A stretch of 6,947 nucleotides of DNA from contig JAFQII010000184.1 in NCBI GenBank assembly GCA_017397605.1, positions 1 to 6,947 of the forward strand, read 5' to 3'. This DNA is from Clostridia bacterium. GTDB lineage: Bacteria; Bacillota; Clostridia; Oscillospirales; CAG-382. Positions 1 through 6,130 of this stretch are shown here, in pieces. The position numbers and the translations under genes are program-made. The notes beneath the pieces are model-generated. The model was not told the DNA's origin. It saw only the letters and a list, made by a program, of their open reading frames with translations, and did not search any database. Numbering within the stretch: the stretch's first letter is position 1; each line of letters begins with the position of its first letter.

Positions 1-24
1 AGTAGGGGTGATGCAGGCAGATGA
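1..24 (+). CDS. Possible 3' end of an upstream gene (partial)
   Basis: Frame 1 is open from the window edge to a TGA at 22-24, which overlaps the ATG at 21 in the ATGA arrangement common between translationally coupled genes. Only seven codons (SRGDAGR) are visible, so no function can be given. The alternative is frame 2, open from base 2 to a TGA at 38-40 (ending MQADDPEEQ), which would overlap the next gene by 20 bases. Frame 3 has stops at 3-5 and 9-11. Since no promoter is visible before base 21, an upstream co-transcribed gene is likely, but which frame is real cannot be decided here. Confidence 0.3.
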   Translation, partial: SRGDAGR

Positions 25-1454
25 TCCCGAAGAGCAATGAAAGCAGTGTGATTCGCAGCACCGACTCCCTGGATTTGCGGCCGCAAGCCAAGGAGCTTGC
101 CGATTCGCTTGCAAAGCAGATCGATCTTCCCGTCGTATATCTCGTCAATTCGGAGCATGCGCTCAATTATGCTGGGAGACATGCGCGTCATCATAACCAG
201 TATTGGGTCACCGTCAGACCGCAAACGGATCAAAACGAATACGAGCGCATCATTTTATCCAATCTGTACCGCGGGGTGGAGGAACGCAAGCGGATCTTGC
301 GCGCACACCCGCATCACGGGTACCTGCAAGCGCTTCAAGGCACCGCAAACGGCAAAGAACGCATCAAGGCGTATTTTCAACTGATCAATCGCATCAATGC
401 CGTCGTTTCGACCGTGGACGCGGAGCTGTTTTTGAAACCGAAGGGCTACGAGGTCAGCGAGCGCCAAAAGCAAGTACAGCTTTCCGACCGCTTGCGCCGT
501 TTGTGCGAGTATCTTGCCATACAGGCAAAACAGCCGACGTTTCGGTGGTATCCGGAAATCGAACTCGGCAATCTGCTGGATTACGCGCGGATTGCATCGT
601 GGGGCAAAGCATATGCGGATCAACTGACACGCAAGCTTTACAAGATTAAGCCTCCTGGTGTTGCCATACAGTATCTCAGCCGATTAAGCAGGCTGACTAC
701 GCTGTTTCAATCGGTCGGACAACAAACAGACAGCGAACCCGCAGAATGGTTGTTGCCGCAGATCGGAGAAATTTTGGGTCTTTCGGATAAGGTGGCTTTT
801 TCGAGAGAGCTCGCATTTGTCGGCTCGTTTCGATTGGAAAACGGAACGGTTGCACCGCAATGCTCCCTCGTTCCCGAAGGCATCGAAGACGAGGAACTGA
901 TGCTCGACGGGATGCGTTCCGTCAACGAAGCACTCGTGCTGTTGCAGGAGTACCTTTCCTTTTGCCGAGAACAAGAAGTACCTGATGTCATCACCAATTT
1001 GATTCTGGACGGCACGGTCAATGCATATGCCAACGGAACGCGCAAAGACGGTTACTTTATCTCGATCACAGCGGGGCTGTTTCGTTTTTTGCATGATTCA
1101 ATGACAAGCCGTGAGCTTGAGGATCTGCCCGCGTGCTCGGCAGAGACCAAACGGCTTTTGGAAAAATTTGCGATCTATTATATCACTGCACATGAATATG
1201 CACATATTCTCGGCGGTGACTGCGATTCTGTCGGGACTGCGCAAAACAGCCTGCAGGAAGAAGCGGCAAATCAAGCCGCAAAGGAGCTGATGGAAAACGC
1301 CTTGTTTCTGCGTCACCGAATGAAAAACGGCATTCACATGCAGGAACAAGTGCACGCACTGCTGTCCGCACTCCGCGCCGACCGCACTTTGTTTGCGTAT
1401 GCATGCAGTTGGTGTACAAAAACCATGCAAAATCCCCCGGAAAACCATATTTAA
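21..1454 (+). CDS. Putative HExxH zinc metalloprotease, 477 aa, family uncertain (Lit/U49- or M48-like C-terminus)
   Basis: The C-terminal third reads as a gluzincin-type zinc peptidase. H391-E-Y-A-H395 is the zinc/catalytic motif. E413-E-A-A-N417 fits an ExxxD/N third-ligand motif. NAYANG (334-339) followed by a beta-strand-like segment ending GLFRFL precedes the motif, as in M48-like and related proteases. The order HExxH, about 16 residues, then QEE(x)AN also resembles the phage-exclusion protease Lit (peptidase U49), whose motif is HEISH followed by QEEREAD. Lit is about 300 aa, so the roughly 330-residue N-terminal part here is extra; I do not recognise it. It is charged and probably helical. 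No signal peptide or membrane segment is seen, so the protein is probably cytoplasmic. The start at ATG 21 is supported by an in-frame stop at 9-11 and by a Shine-Dalgarno-like GGGGTGAT at 5-12, eight bases upstream. The gene ends directly at a terminator hairpin. Zinc-peptidase chemistry is inferred from the motif; the substrate is unknown. Confidence 0.8.
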   Translation: MIPKSNESSVIRSTDSLDLRPQAKELADSLAKQIDLPVVYLVNSEHALNYAGRHARHHNQYWVTVRPQTDQNEYERIILSNLYRGVEERKRILRAHPHHGYLQALQGTANGKERIKAYFQLINRINAVVSTVDAELFLKPKGYEVSERQKQVQLSDRLRRLCEYLAIQAKQPTFRWYPEIELGNLLDYARIASWGKAYADQLTRKLYKIKPPGVAIQYLSRLSRLTTLFQSVGQQTDSEPAEWLLPQIGEILGLSDKVAFSRELAFVGSFRLENGTVAPQCSLVPEGIEDEELMLDGMRSVNEALVLLQEYLSFCREQEVPDVITNLILDGTVNAYANGTRKDGYFISITAGLFRFLHDSMTSRELEDLPACSAETKRLLEKFAIYYITAHEYAHILGGDCDSVGTAQNSLQEEAANQAAKELMENALFLRHRMKNGIHMQEQVHALLSALRADRTLFAYACSWCTKTMQNPPENHI

Positions 1455-1490
1455 AAAGCGTCTCCGCTCATCCCGAGCAGAGACGCTTTT
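1454..1490. terminator. Bidirectional rho-independent terminator between convergent genes
   Basis: An 11-bp perfect stem pairs AAAAGCGTCTC (1454-1464) with GAGACGCTTTT (1480-1490). It continues past a C/A mismatch into GCTC (1466-1469) paired with GAGC (1475-1478), closing a five-base loop. The plus-strand reading ends in TTTT and the minus-strand reading ends in a run of T, so it can serve both the metalloprotease gene (stop at 1452-1454) and the converging gene, whose stop lies at 1495-1497. Confidence 0.88.
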
Positions 1491-1494
1491 GTGT

Positions 1495-2688
1495 TTATTC
1501 TTCATCCTCGAATGCAAAGTGCAGGCCGACGGCGTGGCGTTCCCGTTGTTCCGCGTCGAGCAGCTCGGGAGTCATTTGGTCAAATCTCTGTTTGGTGTTT
1601 TTGATCTTTTTGGTTTTAAACAAAAGAATATCAAAAAGCCGTACGAACCACATCACAGGCAACAAAACCGGACAGCGTTTGAGCCAGCGGTATTTAAAAC
1701 ACATGCTTTGATACGACGGAAAAACGAGACTAAACAAATAAAACCAACGTGCCGTCCGCAATTGTCCTTGCGTGCGGATTGCTTCCGTGACATTGACAAC
1801 GGACTTGGAGTTCTGCGTTCCGTAAGAGCCGCTTGCAAACACGCGGTTGGTGATGAGGTCGGTCACCTCGTTCGGCTCGGCATCCTCAAACCAAACGGAA
1901 AATGTTTGGAGCAGATTGGCATAAAAAATATCCAGACGCAGTTGTGCAAGGTCGTCCGCAAGCCGTTTTTGATCGATTGCGGGCTTTGCGCGCAGAAACA
2001 TCCAAATATCGAGCATGTGGCGAAGGCCTACACCGCTGTCGCGGTAATGCTTGGCAAGATGTGCCGCAAGATAAGCCAGCGTCGCTTCATCGTCCATTTC
2101 AAAACGGCAGGACGTGTCCGCACAAGGAGACGCTTTGAGCCATCCGTCTCCGTAGAATCGGACAAACTCCTTGTTTCGCGGTGCAAAGGTGCGGTGATGC
2201 AACTCCAAAAACAAAGAGCCTTTTTTGATCCAAATGTATTCGTGCGGAGATTTGACGCCCTCTTCGTACCCAAGTGACAAGAGCAACGGACGGATCTGTT
2301 CGTACTGCGTTTCGCGGATCAAGATATCCGCATCGCCCATCATGCGCATTTCCGATGCAGGATACAGAGGCTTGATGATCACGCCTTTCAGCGGCATGTG
2401 ATCGATTCCGTACTCTTCAAAAGCCTGCAGAACCTCGTTTACTGCATGGCATTGCTTTTCGTCAGCGACGATGCAACCGAGTGTTTCGCTTTTGAAACGT
2501 GCGAGCACCGCGTCGGGCGCACCAATGCCGGCACGTTTGATGCCGTAGTACAACAGCGGTATGATCTGATGCGCCTGCCCGAGAGCCAACAGCGCTTTCC
2601 AGTCAAAGCCGTCGTGGAGCGACACGCTTGTATTCGGTATCAACGCCGCTTTGATCAGCGCAAGGACATCCTTTTGAAAAGCCGTCAT
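1495..2688 (-). CDS. Nucleotidyltransferase family protein (NTP_transf_5-like), 397 aa
   Basis: The protein carries the hallmarks of the uncharacterised nucleotidyltransferase family Pfam NTP_transf_5 (PF14907). There is an LKG motif (about residues 100-102), then R-M-M-G-D-A-D-I-L-I (G118-D-A-D121), the presumed metal-binding acidic pair. An E-L-H-H segment near residue 162 follows and may supply the third acidic residue. The helical C-terminal part has the FPS...Y...L...LP...R pattern typical of the family. Such proteins presumably transfer a nucleotide to an unknown acceptor and often sit near polysaccharide or peptide-modification genes; no such cluster is visible here. I chose ATG 2688. 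The promoter at 2723-2751 puts the transcript start near 2716, leaving no room for a ribosome site before the longer ATG at 2709 (404 aa), whereas AAAAAGG at 2704-2698 lies nine bases before 2688. A hydrophobic, basic segment near residues 322-363 could touch the membrane. The gene is monocistronic and ends at the shared terminator. Confidence 0.86.
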   Translation of the reverse strand: MTAFQKDVLALIKAALIPNTSVSLHDGFDWKALLALGQAHQIIPLLYYGIKRAGIGAPDAVLARFKSETLGCIVADEKQCHAVNEVLQAFEEYGIDHMPLKGVIIKPLYPASEMRMMGDADILIRETQYEQIRPLLLSLGYEEGVKSPHEYIWIKKGSLFLELHHRTFAPRNKEFVRFYGDGWLKASPCADTSCRFEMDDEATLAYLAAHLAKHYRDSGVGLRHMLDIWMFLRAKPAIDQKRLADDLAQLRLDIFYANLLQTFSVWFEDAEPNEVTDLITNRVFASGSYGTQNSKSVVNVTEAIRTQGQLRTARWFYLFSLVFPSYQSMCFKYRWLKRCPVLLPVMWFVRLFDILLFKTKKIKNTKQRFDQMTPELLDAEQRERHAVGLHFAFEDEE

Positions 2689-2697
2689 GTCAAAAAA

Positions 2698-2704
2698 CCT
2701 TTTT
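2698..2704 (-). promoter_or_regulatory. Ribosome binding site that favours the internal start at 2688
   Basis: On the minus strand AAAAAGG lies nine bases before ATG 2688. Nothing resembling a Shine-Dalgarno sequence precedes the upstream ATG at 2709. It is a moderate match only, but together with the promoter position it argues for the shorter protein. Confidence 0.5.
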
Positions 2705-2722
2705 GTCATTCATGTTGAGAAG

Positions 2723-2751
2723 ATCATACCACTTTTTCAAAAAGAAGTCAA
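2723..2751 (-). promoter_or_regulatory. Sigma-A-type promoter for the nucleotidyltransferase gene
   Basis: Reading the minus strand, the -35 is TTGACT (2751-2746), the spacer is 17 bases, and the -10 is TATGAT (2728-2723). TGG directly before the -10 makes it an extended -10 promoter. The predicted transcript start is near 2716, only about seven bases from the ATG at 2709. The -35 overlaps one copy of the AAGAAGTNA repeat. Confidence 0.75.
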
Positions 2752-2849
2752 TCCTGTTTGCCGGATTCTTCACTTCTTACCAAAAAAAGTTCCCGCACAC
2801 GGTTGCAAAAAAGCACAAACTGTGATACTATAAACACATCAAGAAGTTA
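2742..2849. repeat. Three copies of AAGAAGTNA in the divergent control region (possible operators)
   Basis: Copies are AAGAAGTCA at 2742-2750 (+), AAGAAGTGA at 2778-2770 (-) and AAGAAGTTA at 2841-2849 (+). The first two form an inverted pair whose centres are 28 bases apart, and the first overlaps the -35 of the minus-strand promoter. The third lies just after the expected start of the GH3 transcript. The placement suits a regulator acting on both promoters. The A/G-rich motif could be partly chance. Confidence 0.35.
2803..2831 (+). promoter_or_regulatory. Sigma-A-type promoter for the GH3-fliB operon
   Basis: The -35 is TTGCAA (2803-2808), the spacer 17 bases and the -10 TACTAT (2826-2831). 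TGA just before the -10 gives an extended -10. The expected start near 2838 leaves a leader of about 27 bases containing GGGAG (2852-2856), eight bases before the ATG at 2865. About 51 bases separate the two divergent -35 boxes, close enough for shared control. Confidence 0.75.
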
Positions 2850-2864
2850 TCGGGAGACTCAGAT

Positions 2865-4865
2865 ATGAAAGAACTCATCCAAAAACTTACGCTCGAAGAA
2901 AAAGCCGCTTTGCTGACGGGGGCGGCATCGATGGCGACCGCGCCGATTCCGCGTGTCGGAATCGAGGGACAAAACCTTGCCGACGGCCCTCACGGCGTTC
3001 GCGGCAATCGGGAAGACAATTGCACGCATTTCCCCAATCTGTGCGCGCTCGGTTCATCGTGGGATGTTGAGGCGGCACGCCGTATGGGACAGGGAATCGC
3101 GGATGATTGCATCGAACACGATATACAGATGATTCTCGGCCCCGGCACCAACATCAAGCGCTATATGCTTTGCGGCAGAAATTTTGAGTACGTCTCCGAG
3201 GATCCCGTTCTTGCGGGAGAAATCGTTGCGGGGTACATCAACGGCGCGGAAGGCAACGGCGTGGCGACCTGCCTCAAGCATTACGCGATGAACAACCAGG
3301 AAAAATACCGCATCGACGCAAGTGTCGATGTCGACGAACGTACGATGCGCGAAATCTACCTGCGTCCGTTTGAAATCGCCGTGGAGAAATCCAACCCCAC
3401 CGGAATCATGTGCGCATACAACAAGGTCAACTCGATCTGGTGCTCCGAAAACCGCCAATTGCTGACCGAAATTCTCAAGGACGAGTGGGGCTACAAAGGC
3501 ATGGTTGTCTCCGACTGGGGAGCTGTGCATGACATCTGCAAAGCCATTCGCGCAGGTCTCGATCTGGAGATGCCGAACAACTGGATCATTCTGCAACAAC
3601 TGCAAGCAGGACTTGAAAACGGCGAGATCACCATGGAAGAGATCGACGCCGCCGTAGAACGTGTCCTGCCCTTTGCAACGCGCAAAAAGCCCGAAAAGAA
3701 GCCGTATGACCGCGACGCACAGCACGCATTGGTGCGTGAGATCGCGGCAAAGAGCATCGTTCTGCTCAAAAATGAAAACGACGTCTTGCCGTTGACAGCC
3801 GAGAAATACCAAAAGATCGCCGTCATCGGTGAATACGGTGTCAGCCCGCTTATTTCGGGGCAGGGAAGTGCCGAGGTTCTTCAACAGCCCGCGTACACCG
3901 ACAGCCCTCTTGCCGAATTGCAAAAGCTCATGCCGGACACGGAATTCGGCTACAGAGAATGCTACAAAAAAGACGCATACTCCAAAGAGATGCTCTGGCC
4001 CACGCTGGGTGAGTTTATGTCCTTTGTAGAAGGTTATGACGCCGTGCTGATGTTTGTCGGCGCGCAGGAATCCGAGGATACGGAAAAATTCGACCGCCGT
4101 ACACCGTATATGAACCCCAACTACGACATGTATGTTGAGGCGGCTGTGCGCACGGGCAAACCCGTTGTCGTCATTTGCCAGTCGGGAGGTGCTTTGATCT
4201 TTGACGAAGATATGCTGGGGGCGCAGGCGATCGTTCAGATGTGGCTCGGCGGCGAAGCGGCAGGCGGTGCAATCGCAGATGTACTGACGGGCAAGGTCAA
4301 CCCGCAGGGCAAGCTGTCCGAAACGTTCCCGAACAAAATGCGTACCGACCTCGGTTATCCCGGCAACGGCTTGTACATGGAATACAATGAAAAGCTGAAC
4401 GTCGGCTATCGTTACTACGACCGCCACCCCGAGGAGATCTGTTTCCCGTTCGGTCATGGACTTTCTTACACCCACTTCGATTACAAAAACCTTTGTATCG
4501 GCAAAACGGATGATACGTGGACTGTCACCTTTGAGATCACCAACACGGGCAAAGTGTTCGGTACCGAGATCGCACAGCTGTATATCTGCGACCCCGTTTC
4601 CACCGTACCCAAGCCGATCAAGGAGCTCAAAAAGTTCGCCAAGGTCGAGCTGAACGCAGGCGAAACCAAAACGGTCACGATGATGCTGACGGAACGCGAC
4701 TTGTCCTACTACAACGTTTCGCTCCACCGCTGGGTAGCCGAAGACGGCAAATATCACGTGCTTGTCGGCTCGTCCTCGCAGGCAATCCGTTTGCAGGGAT
4801 CGATCATGCACACCAACACCAAGGATTATACCATTCGCCGTACGGGCATTGATATGATCGGCTAA
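2865..4865 (+). CDS. Glycoside hydrolase family 3 beta-glycosidase (beta-glucosidase-like), 666 aa
   Basis: A retaining exo-glycosidase that probably splits beta-glucosides or related oligosaccharides in the cytoplasm. The N-terminal GH3 barrel (about 1-270) shows ADGPHGVR (39-46), LGPGTNIKR (91-99), GRNFEYVSEDP (104-114), the K138-H139 pair and VVSDWGA with D217 as the expected nucleophile. The GH3_C alpha/beta domain (about 295-500) begins AKSIVLLKNENDVLPL. Its acid/base glutamate lies in the E402-S-E404-D-T-E407-K-F-D-R stretch; E407 best matches the E-x-x-D-R pattern of the family. A fibronectin-III-like domain (about 545-635) follows FPFGHGLSYT (527-536) and contains the NTG...G.E..QLY...P pattern. 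There is no signal peptide and no PA14 insertion, and the length suits short clostridial GH3 enzymes. The start is supported by the GGGAG ribosome site. The fliB-like gene follows after four bases, so they share a transcript. The sugar specificity (glucoside, xyloside or N-acetylglucosaminide) cannot be told; the NagZ-type signature is absent, so glucosidase is the best guess. Confidence 0.95.
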   Translation: MKELIQKLTLEEKAALLTGAASMATAPIPRVGIEGQNLADGPHGVRGNREDNCTHFPNLCALGSSWDVEAARRMGQGIADDCIEHDIQMILGPGTNIKRYMLCGRNFEYVSEDPVLAGEIVAGYINGAEGNGVATCLKHYAMNNQEKYRIDASVDVDERTMREIYLRPFEIAVEKSNPTGIMCAYNKVNSIWCSENRQLLTEILKDEWGYKGMVVSDWGAVHDICKAIRAGLDLEMPNNWIILQQLQAGLENGEITMEEIDAAVERVLPFATRKKPEKKPYDRDAQHALVREIAAKSIVLLKNENDVLPLTAEKYQKIAVIGEYGVSPLISGQGSAEVLQQPAYTDSPLAELQKLMPDTEFGYRECYKKDAYSKEMLWPTLGEFMSFVEGYDAVLMFVGAQESEDTEKFDRRTPYMNPNYDMYVEAAVRTGKPVVVICQSGGALIFDEDMLGAQAIVQMWLGGEAAGGAIADVLTGKVNPQGKLSETFPNKMRTDLGYPGNGLYMEYNEKLNVGYRYYDRHPEEICFPFGHGLSYTHFDYKNLCIGKTDDTWTVTFEITNTGKVFGTEIAQLYICDPVSTVPKPIKELKKFAKVELNAGETKTVTMMLTERDLSYYNVSLHRWVAEDGKYHVLVGSSSQAIRLQGSIMHTNTKDYTIRRTGIDMIG

Positions 4866-4869
4866 AGAC

Positions 4870-5748
4870 ATGAAGCTCTACGCACCTTCCTATTACAAAG
4901 ACTTCAAATGCATTGCCGACAAATGCAAGCACTCCTGCTGTGTCGGCTGGGAAATCGACATCGATTCAGATACCCTGCAAGCCTACCAAACGATCAGCCA
5001 TCCTTATGCCGAAACGGTACGGAACAGCATCGATGACGGAGAGACACCGCATTTCCGCCTTTTCGGGGATGACCGCTGTCCGCATTTGCGCGGAGACGGG
5101 CTCTGCGAGTTGATTCTGCAGCTTGGCGAAGACAGCCTCTGCGAAATCTGCCGCGAGCATCCGCGCTTCTACCATGAAACGGCGCGCGGCATGGAAGTCG
5201 GTATCGGTATGTCCTGTGAGGAAGCCTGCCGCGTGATTCTGGGCGGAGACTACCGCAGCTTTGTGTTGCTGGAGGACACTCCTGCCATGCAGGAAGACAT
5301 ACCGTTTGACATCCATCCCTTGCGGGAGAGAGCGTACGAAATTCTCTCGTCGCCGTGTCCCTATGCAAAACGTCTGCATGCCCTTGCTGCAGCGTTTGAT
5401 ATCACTCTTGCGCCCGATGAGCAGGTGCGTACAGTCCTCGCGTCGCTGGAGTACCTCGACTGCGCGCACAAGGAGCTGTTTGCTTGCTACGCGTCCGACA
5501 GCGTCATGCCCGCGGCGTGCGAGAGGGAAGCCGAACGTGTGCTGGCGTACTTGATTTTCCGCCATTGCTCACCGTCGTGGGATGAGACGGATTTCCGCAT
5601 TGCACTGCGTTTTTGCATGACGTGCGAGCGCTTGCTGGCGTCCGCTGCGCAAACAACCGACGCGTCAACCCTTTGCAGCCTTGCACGCATTTTCTCCGAG
5701 GAAATCGAGTATTCGGAGGATAATACCCAAACACTTATGGAATTGTGA
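4870..5748 (+). CDS. FliB-type Cys-rich protein (flagellin lysine-N-methylase family), 292 aa
   Basis: The N-terminal YYKDFKCIADKCKHSCCVGW segment with C14, C19, C23 and C24 is the family hallmark. Further cysteines follow at C70, C79, C91 and C94 (C-E-I-C), C116 and C120. This cluster is thought to hold metal or an Fe-S centre. Salmonella FliB methylates lysines on flagellin; clostridial relatives carry the same annotation, often without tested function. The protein has no signal peptide and is cytoplasmic. At 292 aa it is shorter than Salmonella FliB (about 400 aa), but the final S-E-E-I-E-Y-S-E-D-N motif looks like a family C-terminal signature, so the core is probably intact. The start lies four bases after the GH3 stop with no good ribosome site, implying translational coupling. 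The pairing with a glycosidase is odd. No flagellin is in view; the next gene downstream is a type IV pilin, a conceivable alternative target. A coding-like tail in the +1 frame follows the stop. Confidence 0.85.
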   Translation: MKLYAPSYYKDFKCIADKCKHSCCVGWEIDIDSDTLQAYQTISHPYAETVRNSIDDGETPHFRLFGDDRCPHLRGDGLCELILQLGEDSLCEICREHPRFYHETARGMEVGIGMSCEEACRVILGGDYRSFVLLEDTPAMQEDIPFDIHPLRERAYEILSSPCPYAKRLHALAAAFDITLAPDEQVRTVLASLEYLDCAHKELFACYASDSVMPAACEREAERVLAYLIFRHCSPSWDETDFRIALRFCMTCERLLASAAQTTDASTLCSLARIFSEEIEYSEDNTQTLMEL

Positions 5749-5749
5749 T

Positions 5750-5851
5750 TTCAAAATCAGAACTGTCGTCTCCCGCGAGGAATCAACCCCGCCGCAGGAG
5801 CAATCGCAAGGAACAACAAGCGGCATCACGCTCCCCGACGACCTTTGGTAA
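5750..5851 (+). pseudogene. Possible C-terminal coding remnant (or frame-shifted tail) after fliB
   Basis: Just after the fliB stop, the +1 frame reads FKIRTVVSREESTPPQEQS, then a G/T-rich stretch ending LPDDLW and TAA at 5849-5851. The composition (E/S/T/P/Q linker followed by an acidic, aromatic end) looks like a genuine protein C-terminus, and its stop is only seven bases before the terminator stem. No start codon or ribosome site is visible, and the frame is closed upstream at 5618-5620. It could be the end of a decayed gene, or an ancestral fliB tail lost or reached by frameshift. It could also be chance in GC-rich DNA. Confidence 0.25.
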
Positions 5852-5858
5852 AAGCAAC

Positions 5859-5894
5859 AAAAACCGACTTCGCCCCCCGCGAGGTCGGTTTTTT
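5859..5894 (+). terminator. Strong rho-independent terminator of the GH3-fliB operon
   Basis: AAAAACCGAC (5859-5868) pairs with GTCGGTTTTT (5884-5893). The stem continues through a T-G wobble (5869/5883) and TCGC (5870-5873) with GCGA (5879-5882), closing a CCCCC loop. A run of six T at 5889-5894 follows the stem. It lies 110 bases after the fliB stop, an unusually long 3' tail for such a compact operon. Confidence 0.9.
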
Positions 5895-5947
5895 GCACTG
5901 CGAGCAATCACTAAAAACTTTTTTCGCACGAAAAAGCCCGAAACCTA

Positions 5948-5976
5948 TTGCTTTTTTTCAAAAAATGTGATATAAA
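5948..5976 (+). promoter_or_regulatory. Upstream promoter candidate for the pilin gene (distal)
   Basis: TTGCTT (5948-5953), a 17-base spacer and TATAAA (5971-5976), with TGA before the -10 giving an extended -10. The start would fall near 5983, making a leader of about 150 bases to the pilin ATG. The -35 is a weaker match than that of the proximal promoter. Confidence 0.5.
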
Positions 5977-6061
5977 AAAGTGTATGATTTTGGAACTCAA
6001 CTCCGGGACTCGCAAAAACGCTGTTTTTCACGCAAAAATCAGCCAATTCCGCGAGATTCTG

Positions 6062-6090
6062 TTGACAACAAAATGATAATTTTGCATAAT
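6062..6090 (+). promoter_or_regulatory. Proximal sigma-A promoter of the pilin gene
   Basis: A consensus -35 TTGACA (6062-6067), a 17-base spacer and CATAAT (6085-6090). Transcription would start near 6097, about 34 bases before the ATG. AAAAGGA (6115-6121) in that leader is the ribosome site, nine bases before ATG 6131. The consensus -35 suggests strong expression, as expected for a structural pilin. Confidence 0.8.
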
Positions 6091-6130
6091 GAAGAAAAAA
6101 AGAATTACATACAGAAAAGGAATTTTACTT

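Larger units (their letters stand above)
5895..6130 (+). other. AT-rich non-coding region upstream of the pilin gene
   Basis: This stretch (the rest of the 382-base gap from 5749 to 6130) holds no convincing gene. It is much more AT-rich than the flanking operon. It carries a short inverted repeat AAAAAGC (5931-5937) with GCTTTTT (5950-5956), a weak hairpin AAAAAC-GCT-GTTTTT (6014-6028), a direct repeat CGCAAAAA (6011-6018 and 6031-6038) and two promoters. A 30-codon ORF at 5984-6076 is possible but has no ribosome site. I see no recognisable riboswitch, and in particular no cyclic-di-GMP aptamer core. Confidence 0.5.

Noticed and set aside
1393..2277. A 294-codon plus-strand frame opposite the nucleotidyltransferase gene
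   Set aside because: It runs antisense to a well-supported gene, crosses the bidirectional terminator, and gives a low-complexity basic translation with no recognisable motif.
2750..2767. AATCC/GGATT inverted repeat near the minus-strand -35
   Set aside because: Only five pairs with an eight-base loop; too weak to call an operator on its own.
2795..2830. Catabolite-repression (cre) site upstream of the GH3 gene
   Set aside because: Expected for a glycosidase operon, but the central CG-containing consensus is not present here.
3054..4871. A 605-codon open frame on the minus strand opposite the GH3 gene
   Set aside because: It mirrors a clear GH3 gene whose codon pattern leaves the antisense frame free of stops. 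Its translation is rich in H, R, V and C with no domain, and it has no promoter or ribosome site.
5665..5907. An 80-codon minus-strand frame across the fliB end and terminator
   Set aside because: It would read through the terminator hairpin, has no ribosome site and overlaps fliB. No similarity is recognisable.
5918..5936. Palindromic CTTTTTTCG/CGAAAAAG after the operon terminator
   Set aside because: A two-base spacer leaves little stable loop and the arms are almost all A/T. It is probably just AT-rich spacer.
5895..6130. Cyclic-di-GMP riboswitch before the pilin gene
   Set aside because: Such switches precede some clostridial pilin genes, but neither the class I nor the class II aptamer core can be found in this leader.
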